Part shown: positions 1 through 10,632 of the stretch, piece by piece
Layout of the letters: each line of letters starts with the position of its first letter
Position numbering within the stretch: position 1 is the first letter of the stretch
Assembly (NCBI GenBank): GCA_963838845.1
Contig: CAWISR010000003.1
Span: 1,178,001-1,242,000 of the forward strand
Direction of reading: 5' to 3'
DNA from: CAVRXQ01 sp963838845
Lineage (GTDB): Bacteria; Actinomycetota; Acidimicrobiia; Acidimicrobiales; Bog-793
DNA: 64,000 bases
Notes under the pieces: model-generated
The model's database searches: none
The model's input: the letters and a program-made list of their open reading frames with translations, nothing else
Told to the model about the DNA's origin: nothing
Made by a program: the position numbers and the translations under genes

Positions 1-968
<968 letters not shown>

Positions 969-973
969 GCCGC

Positions 974-1609
974 TCAGCGCGCCTCGGTGGCGAGGCGGAT
1001 TCCGAAACCGATCATCACGGCGCCCGAGAGTCGTTCGAGTCGCCTCCGGATCTTCGGCCGCCTTATGGCCTCGCCGAGTCGAGAGGCGAAGAACACGATC
1101 GCGAGCAGCCACGCGGTTCCTTCGGTGATGAAGATCGCCGCGAAGAGCGCTGAGGTCCAGCCGACGGACGCGCCTTTCGGGATGAATACCGGCAGAAAGC
1201 TGACGAAGAAGATTCCGACCTTCGGATTGAGCAGGTTCGTCGCAACCCCAGACGCGTAGGCGGTGATCGATGTGCGCGCCGAGCGGGGGACGTGCAGCGG
1301 ATTGTTCAGCTCAGCATTGGTCGCGCGCGGTTTCGCGACGATAAGACGGGCGCCGAACGCGATGAGGTACGTCGCACCCGCAACTCGCACGATCGTGTAG
1401 CCGATCTCACTCGCTCGGAGAAGCGCTGCCAAACCGACTGCGGCGATCGTCGCCCAGACGAGCAATCCGGTGACGATCCCTGCGATGGTGACGAGCCCTT
1501 TCGACCGTCCCGCCGCGAGCGAATTCCTCAAGACGAGCAGCGTGTCCGGACCGGGGGCGATAACGAGGAGCGACGCGGCGGCGGCGAAGCTCAGTGTGGC
1601 TGTCAGCAC
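974..1609 (-). CDS. LysE/RhtB family amino-acid exporter
   Basis: A 211-residue integral membrane protein of the LysE/RhtB family, which exports amino acids or small homologues using proton motive force. The N-terminus carries the family signature IAPGPDTLLVLRNSL (residues ~17-31). Six hydrophobic stretches are visible, and the NLLNPKVGIFF motif follows the cytoplasmic loop. Length is typical (about 205-215). It starts with GTG and converges on icd with a 5-bp gap. The substrate cannot be told from sequence. The next gene upstream on the same strand ends about 50 bp away, so it may be transcribed with the cyclase genes or alone. Confidence 0.9.
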   Translation of the reverse strand: MLTATLSFAAAASLLVIAPGPDTLLVLRNSLAAGRSKGLVTIAGIVTGLLVWATIAAVGLAALLRASEIGYTIVRVAGATYLIAFGARLIVAKPRATNAELNNPLHVPRSARTSITAYASGVATNLLNPKVGIFFVSFLPVFIPKGASVGWTSALFAAIFITEGTAWLLAIVFFASRLGEAIRRPKIRRRLERLSGAVMIGFGIRLATEAR

Positions 1610-1657
1610 GCAGGCGCGGCCTTCGGGTTCACGTCGACCGGCCGACGTCGCACCGGA

Positions 1658-4600
1658 TCACCCGGCGCGATTCGACGCACCTGCCGACGCCTGGTGGACT
1701 CGCTCGATCCACGGCGCCGCCCGTAGACCCTCGAAGATCGCGCCAGCCTCTGCGAGACGCACCGCTGCGTCCTCGGCGTGACCCCGCGAGCCCAAAGACT
1801 CCGCCTGTTCGAGGAGCGAGACCGCGAGCCAGAAGCGGGCGGGAATCCGACGGAAGATGCCGATCGCGTACTCGAAATTCTCGTCGGCGACGTCGGGAGA
1901 CATTTTGGCCCGTATTCTCCCGGCGTGCGCGCGAAGGCTCGGTTGTTTCTCACCAGGTTTCATGGCCTCGACCCCGCGCAAAATCTCCTCGCAGCGCCGG
2001 GGATCGGCCTCGAAAGAGACGTTGAGCTGGTTGATGAGCGCCTCCGGCAAGTCGCCGCCCCGGGCGGCGACTTCGGCGACGTCATCGGCGGCGGCGAGGG
2101 CTTCTTCGAGTCTTCCTTCGGCGAAAAGAATGAGGGAGCTCGCCCACGAATACGTCGCTCGAGACTGAACCTCTTCTGAACCTTGGAGGTCGGCACCGGC
2201 CGCAAGCATCTCTCGTGCCGCGGCAAGATCTCCGCGATTGACGTGCACGAACGTCACGTCGATGAGGCGCTGCATGAGGAAGATCGGGACATCGGGAGCT
2301 TGCCGGCACTCTTCGACGAGCTCGAGCGCGCGATCCCACTCTCCCGTACTGACGCAACGGATCGTTTCGATCCCGAGGTAGTACATCTGCCACGTCGAGT
2401 GACCGATGCGCTGGGCGAGATCCATTGCCTCGTCGTAGACCGTCGTCATTTCGTCGAGCTTGTCTGCTCCGAGCAGAAAAGCGAGCAGGTTGTTGTAGGC
2501 GCGCAATGCCGCAACCGAGAACCCTTCCGACAGCGCGACCGAAAGCGCGTGACGGATGAGCAGCATCGCCTCTCGAGGTCGTTGCTGGAACTCGAGAATC
2601 ACCGCCTTCGTGTTGAGGGCCTGAGAAAACTGCTCGGGTAGCTCGAGCTTTTCCGCGAGCGCGAGCGCGAATTCGATCCGCTGACGCGCGATTTCGGGGG
2701 AGCCGCTGAAAAGCTGCAGTCGTCCGAGTTGTGCCGCGAGCGTCGCGAGGTCGGCGTCGGGCTCATCCTCGGACAGCAGGGCGAAGGCCTTCTCCATCCG
2801 CTCGATTCCCTGGGTCATGTGCAACTCGTGAAAGTCGATCTCTCCGAGCTGGGCCGCAACCCTGGCGCCGGCGTGTGTTTCGCCCATCAGGTCGAGCAAC
2901 GAGATCGCGCGCTCGAAGTGGGTGCGCGCCGTTGCGCGATCGCCGATCTGGGTCGCCATCAAGCCGGCGCGCTCTTCGAGCGACGCCTGCTCGAGTTCCT
3001 CGTCGGTGAGCTCGAGGGCCTGCTCGAAGTAACGCTGCGCCCCACGGGCGTCGGCGAGCGCCGCGGCACGTTCTCCCGCACGAACCGTCATCGAACGCGC
3101 CTTCGCCCGCACCTGGTCGGCGTCGGCCGAGGTCGGCGACAGTTCGAGCGCGCTGCGGTAGTGGGACGCGACGATTTCGACGACCTCCAAGACTTCGTCG
3201 TCCTCGGATCCGAAGGCATCCTCGAGGTACGCGGCGGCGGCGAGGTGCTTGAGCTTTCGGTCACGCTTCGAGAGCGACTCGTACGCGACGGTTCGCACGA
3301 TGTCCTGCAGGAAGCTGTAATGCCCCCGCTCCGTCGAACGAGGATCCATCTGCGGCGCGATCAACTCTTTGCGGACGAGGGCGTCGAGCGATTCCGCCAG
3401 TTCGTCCGCGCGGACTCCCGAGAGCCGCGAAACGCCTTCTTTGGTGAAGCTCTTTCCGAGCACGGCAGCCTCTTGGATGACCCGAAGTTCGACTTCGTTC
3501 AGTCCGTCGAGGCGCGCGGCGATGAGCGCATGGAGCGTCTCGGGAATATCAAGCACCTCGATCGGCCCGACCGGTCGATACCCGGTTTCCTCGCTCACCA
3601 AAAGCCCACGGTCGATGAGCATCCGTACCGTCTCGACCGCGTAGAGAGGAACGCCTCCGGCACGGCCGAGGATCTGGTCACGCGTGCCGTCCGGCAGACC
3701 CGGGACGAGTCCATCGATCAACGCCCGCATCGCTAAGTCCGCCAACGGCTCGAGCGAGATCGACGTGAAGTTCCGGTGCGCGGTTCCGAAGTTCGGTCGC
3801 CGTTCGAGCAGCTCGGGACGCGTGAGCATCATCACGAAGATCGCATGACTGCGTGACCACTCGAGGAGGTACTCGACGAAGTCGAGCAACGCCGAATCCG
3901 CCCACTGCATGTCCTCGAACGACAACACCACAGGGTGCGCCGCCGCCATTTGCTCGAAGAACATGCGCCAGCCCGCGAAGAGATCCTCCCGATCGAACGA
4001 GCCACGCGTCTCGACGCCGAGCAGCTGAGCGAGGCGCGATTCGACCCAGCGGCGTTCCTCTTCGTCGGGTACGTATTCCTCGACTGCCCGATGGAGCTTT
4101 GCGGCAGCCTCGGTCGCGTCCTCTCCCTCGACGATGCGCGCCCGGCTGCGCACCATCTCCGCGAGCGCCCAGTACGTCACGCCATCTCCGTACGCGAGGC
4201 ACCGACCCCGGTGCCAGAGGACCACATCGGAGATTCCGTCGATGTACTTGAAGTACTCCCAAGCCAGTCTGGTCTTACCAATTCCGGCGACGCCCACGAT
4301 CGAGACGAGGTGGGCGCGACTTTGCTCCGCGGAGGTGTGGAACAGCTCCTTTACGAGTCGCAACTCGCCGTCGCGTCCGACGAAGGGTGCCTCGAGTCCT
4401 CTGGACTTGAGGGCGCCGCCGATCCCGGCGACGACGCGAATCGCCTCGAACAGATGAACGCGCTCGGTCTTCCCCCTGAGCTCGTGGTCCCCCGCATCTC
4501 GATACACGACCGCCGCCGCAGTCGCGTTCCTCGTCGTTTCGTCGACGAAGCACGAGCGGGGACGGGCGACTGACTGGATGCGCGAGGCCGTGTTAACCCG

Positions 4601-5194
4601 ATCGCCGATGACCATGCCCTCGTCGGGGGTCTCGGTCGTCGCCGCCTCGCCGGTGGCAACTCCGACGCGGGCTTCCAAGTCGATTCCGTGTTGGTCGCCG
4701 AATGTGCTGATTCCAGAGACGAGTTCGAGTGCCGCGCGAACCGCTCGTTCCGCGTCGTCCTCTCGGGCGATCGGAGCTCCCCAGACCGCCATGACGGCGT
4801 CGCCGATGAATTTCTGCACCGTTCCGCCGTAGCGTCCGATGAGCGAGCGGGCGAGGTCGAAGTAACCCGAGAGGAGCTCGCGCACCTCCTCGGGATCGCG
4901 CGACTCCGACATCGACGTGAACCCGACGAGATCACAAAACAGGACGGAAACCTGACGCAGTTGTGTAGCGGAAACGCCGACGGTTCTCGTCGTCGCGCTG
5001 TCGAACGTGTCTTCTCCGGAGGACTGCGACGACAAGATCACCGGCACGATGGCGGCGCCGCACGACGAACAGAACCGTGCCCGACCGGGGAGCGACGTTC
5101 CGCAGTTTGAGCAGACGCTCGTGAGCGGTTGACCGCATCCGATGCAAAATCGGGCGTCAGCGTCATTTTCCGTGCCGCAGTCCGAACAGATCAT
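1658..5194 (-). CDS. Zinc-ribbon / class III nucleotidyl cyclase / AAA ATPase / TPR regulator (copy 1)
   Basis: A large (about 1178-residue) multidomain signalling protein. Residues 3-45 form two zinc ribbons (C3/C6/C17/C20 and C28/C31/C42/C45). Residues ~80-250 form a class III adenylate/guanylate cyclase domain. Its metal-binding aspartates are D88 (in DLVGFT) and D132 (in GDAVMAVWG), and N201/R205 lie in DRVNTASR. An AAA/STAND ATPase follows with Walker A GVAGIGKT at ~301-308 and a Walker B-like SFEDMQWAD at ~425-433. The C-terminal ~450 residues are helical TPR-like repeats. The frame extends upstream, but ATG 5194 begins exactly at the zinc ribbon, and the residues before it overlap the next gene and look non-coding. 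It lies 88 bp downstream of a close paralogue, so it probably arose by tandem duplication. The activating signal and output are unknown. Confidence 0.88.
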   Translation of the reverse strand: MICSDCGTENDADARFCIGCGQPLTSVCSNCGTSLPGRARFCSSCGAAIVPVILSSQSSGEDTFDSATTRTVGVSATQLRQVSVLFCDLVGFTSMSESRDPEEVRELLSGYFDLARSLIGRYGGTVQKFIGDAVMAVWGAPIAREDDAERAVRAALELVSGISTFGDQHGIDLEARVGVATGEAATTETPDEGMVIGDRVNTASRIQSVARPRSCFVDETTRNATAAAVVYRDAGDHELRGKTERVHLFEAIRVVAGIGGALKSRGLEAPFVGRDGELRLVKELFHTSAEQSRAHLVSIVGVAGIGKTRLAWEYFKYIDGISDVVLWHRGRCLAYGDGVTYWALAEMVRSRARIVEGEDATEAAAKLHRAVEEYVPDEEERRWVESRLAQLLGVETRGSFDREDLFAGWRMFFEQMAAAHPVVLSFEDMQWADSALLDFVEYLLEWSRSHAIFVMMLTRPELLERRPNFGTAHRNFTSISLEPLADLAMRALIDGLVPGLPDGTRDQILGRAGGVPLYAVETVRMLIDRGLLVSEETGYRPVGPIEVLDIPETLHALIAARLDGLNEVELRVIQEAAVLGKSFTKEGVSRLSGVRADELAESLDALVRKELIAPQMDPRSTERGHYSFLQDIVRTVAYESLSKRDRKLKHLAAAAYLEDAFGSEDDEVLEVVEIVASHYRSALELSPTSADADQVRAKARSMTVRAGERAAALADARGAQRYFEQALELTDEELEQASLEERAGLMATQIGDRATARTHFERAISLLDLMGETHAGARVAAQLGEIDFHELHMTQGIERMEKAFALLSEDEPDADLATLAAQLGRLQLFSGSPEIARQRIEFALALAEKLELPEQFSQALNTKAVILEFQQRPREAMLLIRHALSVALSEGFSVAALRAYNNLLAFLLGADKLDEMTTVYDEAMDLAQRIGHSTWQMYYLGIETIRCVSTGEWDRALELVEECRQAPDVPIFLMQRLIDVTFVHVNRGDLAAAREMLAAGADLQGSEEVQSRATYSWASSLILFAEGRLEEALAAADDVAEVAARGGDLPEALINQLNVSFEADPRRCEEILRGVEAMKPGEKQPSLRAHAGRIRAKMSPDVADENFEYAIGIFRRIPARFWLAVSLLEQAESLGSRGHAEDAAVRLAEAGAIFEGLRAAPWIERVHQASAGASNRAG

Positions 5195-5282
5195 CGCATC
5201 GCACCCGTCGCTGGTCGCGTGCGAATGAGGGTAGTCGGAGCCGGGAGAACCTCCAGAGACACGACGAGGCGGTTGTTCTCGT

Positions 5283-8200
5283 TCACCCTTGAGAAGCGAG
5301 CGCGCTCGAGCGTTCCGCACGCTCGAACCACGGGATCGCCCGGAGTTCCTCGAAGATCTCGCGAGCTTCGTGGAAGTAGGCCGTTGCGCGTTCAGGTCGG
5401 CCCCGGTCGGACAACGCTTCGGCATATTCGAGCAGCGTGATCCCGACGTGGAACTTCATGCCCAATTCGCGGAAGGCGCTGATCGCGAATTCGAAGTCCT
5501 CGTCACGCGGGCTCGACGAGAGCTTGGCGCGAAAGCGCCGCGCGAACGCTTGAAGCGAAGTGGAGGTGTCGCCGGGACTCAGCGCCTCGATTTCGCGCAC
5601 CACCTCCTCGGCACGGGCACGATCCGCGTCGTACGCGACGTCGAAAAGATCGACGATCAGTGCGCGGTACTCGTTCTTCCCAAAAAGGTTTGCTGCGGCC
5701 ACGGACTCACTCGCGGCTTCGAGCGCTTCGGCGAACTTGCCCTCGGCGCGGAGCACGAGAGCCTTCGCGTCGAGAAACATGGGCCGCATCTGCGTGTCCT
5801 CGGCGTGCTCGAGTTCACTCCCGAACTCGAGCACGTCCTTCGCAGCCGCGAGATCCCCACGCGCGACGAAGACATAAACCGTACCGAGCATCCGCCCCAT
5901 CAGGAACCTCGAAGTCCCGGGCGCGTCGCGGAGCTGCGCGTACAGCTCAGCGACCCGGTCCCAGTCGCCGAGATCGATCAAATTCAAGATCTCGGAACTT
6001 AGGAACATGGCCTCGTAATAACGATCGCCGATCCGCCGGGCGAGCTCGAGCGCCTCGGCGTTCACGGCAACGATCTCCTTGAACTTGTCGTCACCGCCGA
6101 GGAAGGCGATGTAGTTGTTGTAGGCGCGCAACGCGGCCTGGGAGAGGCCTTCTTCGAGCGCGACGGTAAGCGCGTGACGAATGAGCAGCATGGCTTCCTC
6201 GTCGCGGCGGTTGAAGTCGAAGATGACAGATTTCGTGTTCAATGCCTGTACGAACTGCTCGCGCAGGTTCAGTTTCTCCGCGTACTTCAGCGCGAACTCG
6301 ATGCGCTGGTGCGCGATGTCCAGCGCGCCCGAGAAGAGGTGTAGCCGGCCGAGCTGCGCGGCGAGCGTGACGAGGTCAGCGTCCGGCTCGTCCTCAGAGA
6401 GAAGCGCGAACGCCTTTTCCATGCGCTCGATGCCCTGGGTGATCTGCAAGTCCTCGAAATCGAGTTCGCCGTGGCGCGCCGCGACCCGTGCGCTCGCGTG
6501 CGTTTCGCCCAGCAAGTCAAAGAGCGACGTCGCACGCTCGTAGTGGGCGCGGGCGGCCGAGCGCTGGGTGGCGACCGCTGCCATCTGTCCTGCCCGCTCT
6601 TCGAGTTTCGCCTGGTCGAGGTCGTCCTCGGTGAGAGCGATTGCTTGCTCGAAGTATCGCCTTGCTCCGACGGCGTCGGAGAGGGCGGCCGCTCGTTCCC
6701 CGGAGCGAACCGTGAGCTCCCGAGCGCGGGACTTCACCGATTCCGCGTCGTCGGCGTTCGGCGCGAGCTCGAACGCGGCGCGGAAGTGCGAGGCCAAGAT
6801 CTCGACCACCTCGAGGTCGTCTACGCCGAACGCGGTTTCGAGATACGCGGCCGCCGCGAGGTGCTTGTCCTTGCGGTCACGCTTCGGGAGGGATTCGTAC
6901 GCGACGTTGCGCACCATGTCCTGGATGAAGCTGTAATGGCCGCGCTCGGGCGAACGCGGATCCGACTGCACGGCGATGAGCTCCTTGCGCACCAGCGCAT
7001 CGAGCGATTCGGCGAGCGCGTCGGCCGTGATCCCGGTGAGGTGGGCGACGCCCTCTTTCGTGAAAGTCTTTCCCAAGACAGCGGCCTCTTGGATGAGCCG
7101 GTGCTCGGTGTCGGTGAGACCGTCGAGGCGGGCGGCGATCAGCGCTTGCAAGGTCTCGGGGATGTCGAGGGCTTCGATCGGCCCGACCGGGCGGTAGCTG
7201 CCTTCGTCGGCGACGAGCAGGCCGCGGTCGATGAGCATGCGGATCGTCTCGACCGCATAGAGGGGAATGCCCTCGGCGCGCTCCAAGATGCGCTCGCGTG
7301 TCTCGGTCGGGAGTCCGGGGACAAGCCCGGAGACGAGGTCGCGCATCGCAGCCGGCGAGAGGGGCTCGAGCGAGATCGACGTGAAGTTGCGGTGCGCGGC
7401 GCCCCAGTTCGATCGCCGCTCGAGCAGCTCTGGACGGGTGAGGGTGAGCACGAAGATCGGATGGTTCCTCGACCAGTCGAGGAGATACTCGATGAAGTCC
7501 AAAAGCGCAGAGTCCGCCCACTGCATGTCTTCGAACGAGAGGATGACCGCGTGGTTGTCCGCCATTCGCTCGAAGAACAAGCGCCAGCCGGCAAAGAGAT
7601 CCTCTCGGTCGAATGAGGTGCTCGTGTCGATCGCCAGCAGCTGTGCGAGGCGAGCCTGCACCCACCGCCGCTCCTCGAACTCGGGCAGATACTGCGCCAC
7701 CACGACGTCGAGCTTTTCTGCCGCCGACGACGCGTCTTCGGCTTCGACGATCCCCGCCCGGCTACGGACCATCTCGGCGAGAGCCCAGTAAGTGACCCCG
7801 TCGCCGTACGCGAGGCATCGACCGCGGTGGCCCAAGAAGAGCTCGGAGAGGCCGTCCACGTACTTGAAGTACTCCCATGCGAGGCGGCTCTTGCCGATCC
7901 CCGCGACGCCGACAATCGAGACGAGGTGCGCACGTTGCTGGTCGACGACCGTGTGGAAGAGCTCTTTTACGAGGCGTAGCTCGCTGTCGCGTCCGACGAA
8001 CGGCGCTTCGAGCCCTTCCGACTTGAGCACCCCGCCAACCATCGCGATCACACGCATCGCTTCATTCAGGTGGACGCTTTCGGATTTCCCCTTCAGCTCG
8101 TGAACTCCCGCGTCGCGGTAGACGATTGCCGCGGATGAAGCGTTCTTCGTTGCGTCGTCCACGAGACACGTCCGAGCTCGAGCGATCGACTGGATCCGTG

Positions 8201-8810
8201 CCGCGGTGTTCACGCGGTCGCCGATAACCATCCCCTCTTCTGGCGTCGTCGTCGCTGCAGAACCCGTCGCAATGCCGACGCGTGCGTCGAGCGACGTTCC
8301 CCGCTCGTCTCCGTACGCGGAGATCGCCGAGAGCAGTTCGAGGGCGGCGCGCACTGCTCGTTCGGCATCGTCCTCGCGCGCCACGGGGGCGCCCCAGACC
8401 GCCATCACGGCGTCGCCGATGAATTTCTCGACGGTTCCTCCGTAGCGGGAGATCACCGAGCGAGCGAGGTCGAAGTAACCCGAGAGGAGCTCGCGCACCT
8501 CCTCGGGGTCGCGGGACTCTGACAGTGTCGTGAATCCGACAAGGTCGCAGAAAAGGACCGAGACCTGACGAAGCTCCCTTGTCGGAACGCTGGCCGGCTC
8601 GGCGACGCCGGCGGGCGAGGTTGCGGCGACCGAAGAAGTCGCCGCCGGCCCAACAGATTCTCCGACCGCTTGACCGCAGGAGAAACAGAAGCGCGCCTCA
8701 GCTGGAAGGGGCGTCCCGCAGCTGGCGCATGCCGCCACGAGCGCCTGACCGCAACCGATGCAGAACCGTGCCTCAGCCGGATTCTCCGTGGCGCAGTTCG
8801 AACAGCGCAT
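5283..8810 (-). CDS. Zinc-ribbon / class III nucleotidyl cyclase / AAA ATPase / TPR regulator (copy 2)
   Basis: Paralogue of the preceding protein (about 1175 residues) with the same architecture: paired zinc ribbons at residues 3-45, a Ser/Ala/Pro-rich linker, a cyclase domain (D89 in DLVGFT, D133 in GDAVMAVWG, N201 in DRVNTAAR), Walker A GVAGIGKS (~301-308), SFEDMQWAD, then TPR-like helices. Start chosen at ATG 8810: a purine-rich GGGGGGCGAG ribosome binding site lies directly upstream and the protein begins at the first zinc ribbon. Residues conserved between the copies include the catalytic positions, so both may be active. The two copies differ most in the linker and in the C-terminal repeats, which could give different partners. 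It is divergent from mdh. Confidence 0.88.
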   Translation of the reverse strand: MRCSNCATENPAEARFCIGCGQALVAACASCGTPLPAEARFCFSCGQAVGESVGPAATSSVAATSPAGVAEPASVPTRELRQVSVLFCDLVGFTTLSESRDPEEVRELLSGYFDLARSVISRYGGTVEKFIGDAVMAVWGAPVAREDDAERAVRAALELLSAISAYGDERGTSLDARVGIATGSAATTTPEEGMVIGDRVNTAARIQSIARARTCLVDDATKNASSAAIVYRDAGVHELKGKSESVHLNEAMRVIAMVGGVLKSEGLEAPFVGRDSELRLVKELFHTVVDQQRAHLVSIVGVAGIGKSRLAWEYFKYVDGLSELFLGHRGRCLAYGDGVTYWALAEMVRSRAGIVEAEDASSAAEKLDVVVAQYLPEFEERRWVQARLAQLLAIDTSTSFDREDLFAGWRLFFERMADNHAVILSFEDMQWADSALLDFIEYLLDWSRNHPIFVLTLTRPELLERRSNWGAAHRNFTSISLEPLSPAAMRDLVSGLVPGLPTETRERILERAEGIPLYAVETIRMLIDRGLLVADEGSYRPVGPIEALDIPETLQALIAARLDGLTDTEHRLIQEAAVLGKTFTKEGVAHLTGITADALAESLDALVRKELIAVQSDPRSPERGHYSFIQDMVRNVAYESLPKRDRKDKHLAAAAYLETAFGVDDLEVVEILASHFRAAFELAPNADDAESVKSRARELTVRSGERAAALSDAVGARRYFEQAIALTEDDLDQAKLEERAGQMAAVATQRSAARAHYERATSLFDLLGETHASARVAARHGELDFEDLQITQGIERMEKAFALLSEDEPDADLVTLAAQLGRLHLFSGALDIAHQRIEFALKYAEKLNLREQFVQALNTKSVIFDFNRRDEEAMLLIRHALTVALEEGLSQAALRAYNNYIAFLGGDDKFKEIVAVNAEALELARRIGDRYYEAMFLSSEILNLIDLGDWDRVAELYAQLRDAPGTSRFLMGRMLGTVYVFVARGDLAAAKDVLEFGSELEHAEDTQMRPMFLDAKALVLRAEGKFAEALEAASESVAAANLFGKNEYRALIVDLFDVAYDADRARAEEVVREIEALSPGDTSTSLQAFARRFRAKLSSSPRDEDFEFAISAFRELGMKFHVGITLLEYAEALSDRGRPERATAYFHEAREIFEELRAIPWFERAERSSALASQG

Positions 8811-8924
8811 CTCGCCCCCCGAATTCGGTCTTCCTCGCGAAAGGGTAGCGGCCCCCGCGTTTTCCCAGGAAGGAGGGCCTATCGGCCCTCGGAGAGCGCC
8901 AGGCGGAGGGATAGCCTCGGGGTC

Positions 8925-9929
8925 ATGACCACTTCTTCTCCATCGGGACGCGCGCCCGCGCAGGTCACCGTCACCGGCGCCGCTGGAAACATCGGCTACG
9001 CGCTCTTGTTCCGCCTCGCATCGGGCGAGCTCCTCGGTCCCGACCAACCGATCGTGCTTCGCCTCTTGGAGATCGAGCCGGCGATGAGGGCCCTCGAGGG
9101 CGTCGTAATGGAGCTCGACGACTGCGCCTTCCCGCTGCTTGCAGACGTCGTCACGACCTCGGATCTGAAGATCGCGTTCGACGGCGCATCACTCGTTTTT
9201 CTCGTCGGATCCGTCCCACGCAAGGCGGGAATGGAGCGCAAGGACCTGCTCGGTGTAAACGGCGGAATCTTCAGGCCGCAGGGCAAGGCGATCGCCGAAA
9301 ACGCCGGTTCCGACGTGCGGGTTCTCGTCGTCGGCAATCCCTGCAACACGAACTGCCTGATCGCCCGCTCGAACGCCCCTGAGGTCCCCGCGGAGCGTTG
9401 GTTCGCTATGACGCGGCTCGACGAGAACCGCGCGAAGAGCCAACTCGCGAGGAAGGTCACCCGGCCGGTGGCGACGGTCACGAACCTCGCAGTGTGGGGC
9501 AATCACTCCTCGACGCAGTTCCCCGACTTCGAGAACGCGCTCATCGACGGCACGCCCGCGCCAAAAGTCATCGGCGACGATGACTGGCTGCACGGCGCGT
9601 TCTTACAGACGATCCAAAAGCGCGGTGCGGCGATCATCGATGCCCGGGGGTCGTCGTCCGCGGCGTCGGCGGCGAACGCCGCGATCGATTCGATGCGAAG
9701 CGTGCTCACCCCGACGAAGAATGGTGATTGGAGTTCATTGGCAGTCGCCTCACGCGGCGAGTACGGCGTCCCCGACGGGCTGCAGTTCGGCTTCCCCGTG
9801 CGGAGCGATGGAAAGACGTGGAGCATCGTCGAGGGCCTTGAGCATTCGGAGTTCGCGCAGACACGGATCGCCGCGACAACCGACGAGTTGATCGAAGAGC
9901 GCGCCGAGGTGACGGACCTTCTCGGTTGA
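8925..9929 (+). CDS. mdh: Malate dehydrogenase
   Basis: NAD-dependent malate dehydrogenase (334 residues, usual length ~330), interconverting malate and oxaloacetate in the TCA cycle. The N-terminal Rossmann motif is VTGAAGNIGYALLFRLASG. The family signature for the cytosolic/type-2 enzyme is seen in LEGVVMELDDCAFPLL, NPCNTNCLIA and the catalytic His region WGNHSSTQFPDF, with MTRLDENRAK carrying the substrate Arg/Asp. ATG 8925 was chosen because the Rossmann fold starts soon after it and the longer upstream frame overlaps the divergent cyclase gene. It converges with the ABM-domain gene (3-bp gap). Confidence 0.95.
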   Translation: MTTSSPSGRAPAQVTVTGAAGNIGYALLFRLASGELLGPDQPIVLRLLEIEPAMRALEGVVMELDDCAFPLLADVVTTSDLKIAFDGASLVFLVGSVPRKAGMERKDLLGVNGGIFRPQGKAIAENAGSDVRVLVVGNPCNTNCLIARSNAPEVPAERWFAMTRLDENRAKSQLARKVTRPVATVTNLAVWGNHSSTQFPDFENALIDGTPAPKVIGDDDWLHGAFLQTIQKRGAAIIDARGSSSAASAANAAIDSMRSVLTPTKNGDWSSLAVASRGEYGVPDGLQFGFPVRSDGKTWSIVEGLEHSEFAQTRIAATTDELIEERAEVTDLLG

Positions 9930-9932
9930 AGC

Positions 9933-10229
9933 TCAGCCTTCCGCGACCGGCCGGAAGTGTTCCATGTCTGACAGGTAGGCAAAGAACGGGCTGACGATCT
10001 CGCGCCATCGCACGAATTCGTCGGACTTGCGGAAGCCTTCCATGTGCGCCTCGATGCTTTCCCACTCGACAAAGAGCAGGAATCGGTCGGGGGATTCGAC
10101 GGATCGGAAGAGCCGCACCGATCGGCATCCCGGCGACTTCTCCATTACGGCTCGCGCCGACGGGAACGCCGCCTCGAAGGCGTCCTCTTTTCCGGGAGCG
10201 ACGTTCAACATTGCGTGCTCGAAGATCAT
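9933..10229 (-). CDS. Antibiotic-biosynthesis-monooxygenase (ABM) family protein
   Basis: A 98-residue ferredoxin-like alpha/beta barrel protein of the ABM/EthD-like family. Visible family features are the N-terminal strand with AMLNVAPGKEDAFEAAF, the central PGCRSVRLFRSVE and FLLFVEWES strands, and a C-terminal FRPV. Members act as dimers, either as small cofactor-free oxygenases or as proteins of unknown function, and no specific substrate can be assigned. ATG 10229 has a GGGAGGCGGAG ribosome binding site directly upstream. It lies 19 bp downstream of the SCP2-like gene and is probably the last gene of the succinate dehydrogenase transcription unit. Confidence 0.8.
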   Translation of the reverse strand: MIFEHAMLNVAPGKEDAFEAAFPSARAVMEKSPGCRSVRLFRSVESPDRFLLFVEWESIEAHMEGFRKSDEFVRWREIVSPFFAYLSDMEHFRPVAEG

Positions 10230-10248
10230 CTCCGCCTCCCGTCGTGCA

Positions 10249-10632
10249 TCAGTTCGGCGCCGTCTCTGCGATCCGCCCGAGGATCGTAGAGATCGTCGCG
10301 AGCGGTCGCTGCGCCGCGACGAGCGCTGTCGCATCGCCGCGCACCGTGATACGCCCTTCGGCGAGGAGCTCGGACACCGCCCTGCCCTCGTCGATCGCAC
10401 TCGCCGTGCCGAAGGACTCGACCAACGTGACGACCGCAGAGTCGACCGATCCGACTTCGAGCGCCGCACCGTCGGGCCCGACGTGGAACGTGTAGCGGAT
10501 CGGTCCGCCGGGCGCGTCGTCGATCGCGATCCCGAGGTCAAGCCGCGGCCAATCCGCATCGGGTTCGACCTTGCTCAGCGCATCGGAGAGTTGTGTGAAC
10601 CACGCATCGGAGAAAAGCGCCGGTGGGCTCAC
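10249..10632 (-). CDS. SCP2-like (sterol carrier protein 2 fold) small protein
   Basis: A 127-residue protein that looks like the SCP2 lipid-binding fold. It has an N-terminal helix (ALFSDAWFTQLSDAL), strands around IRYTFHVGPDGAALEVG, and a C-terminal GRITVRGDATALVAAQRPLA segment. The GxxxxxGD followed by a helix is common in SCP2 and MDMPI C-terminal domains. Start GTG 10632 overlaps the sdhB stop by 4 bases (GTGA), so translation is probably coupled. The longer frame upstream overlaps sdhB and was not used. Its position after sdhB is the only clue to its role, and the assignment is by fold pattern only. Confidence 0.6.
   Translation of the reverse strand: MSPPALFSDAWFTQLSDALSKVEPDADWPRLDLGIAIDDAPGGPIRYTFHVGPDGAALEVGSVDSAVVTLVESFGTASAIDEGRAVSELLAEGRITVRGDATALVAAQRPLATISTILGRIAETAPN

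Noticed and set aside
2729..3736. Long plus-strand frames opposite the cyclase genes (here 335 codons; also 6471-7616, 381 codons)
   Set aside because: They are antisense shadows of high-GC, Arg/Glu/Asp-rich genes, with no domain and no ribosome binding site; both cyclase frames have full family motifs.
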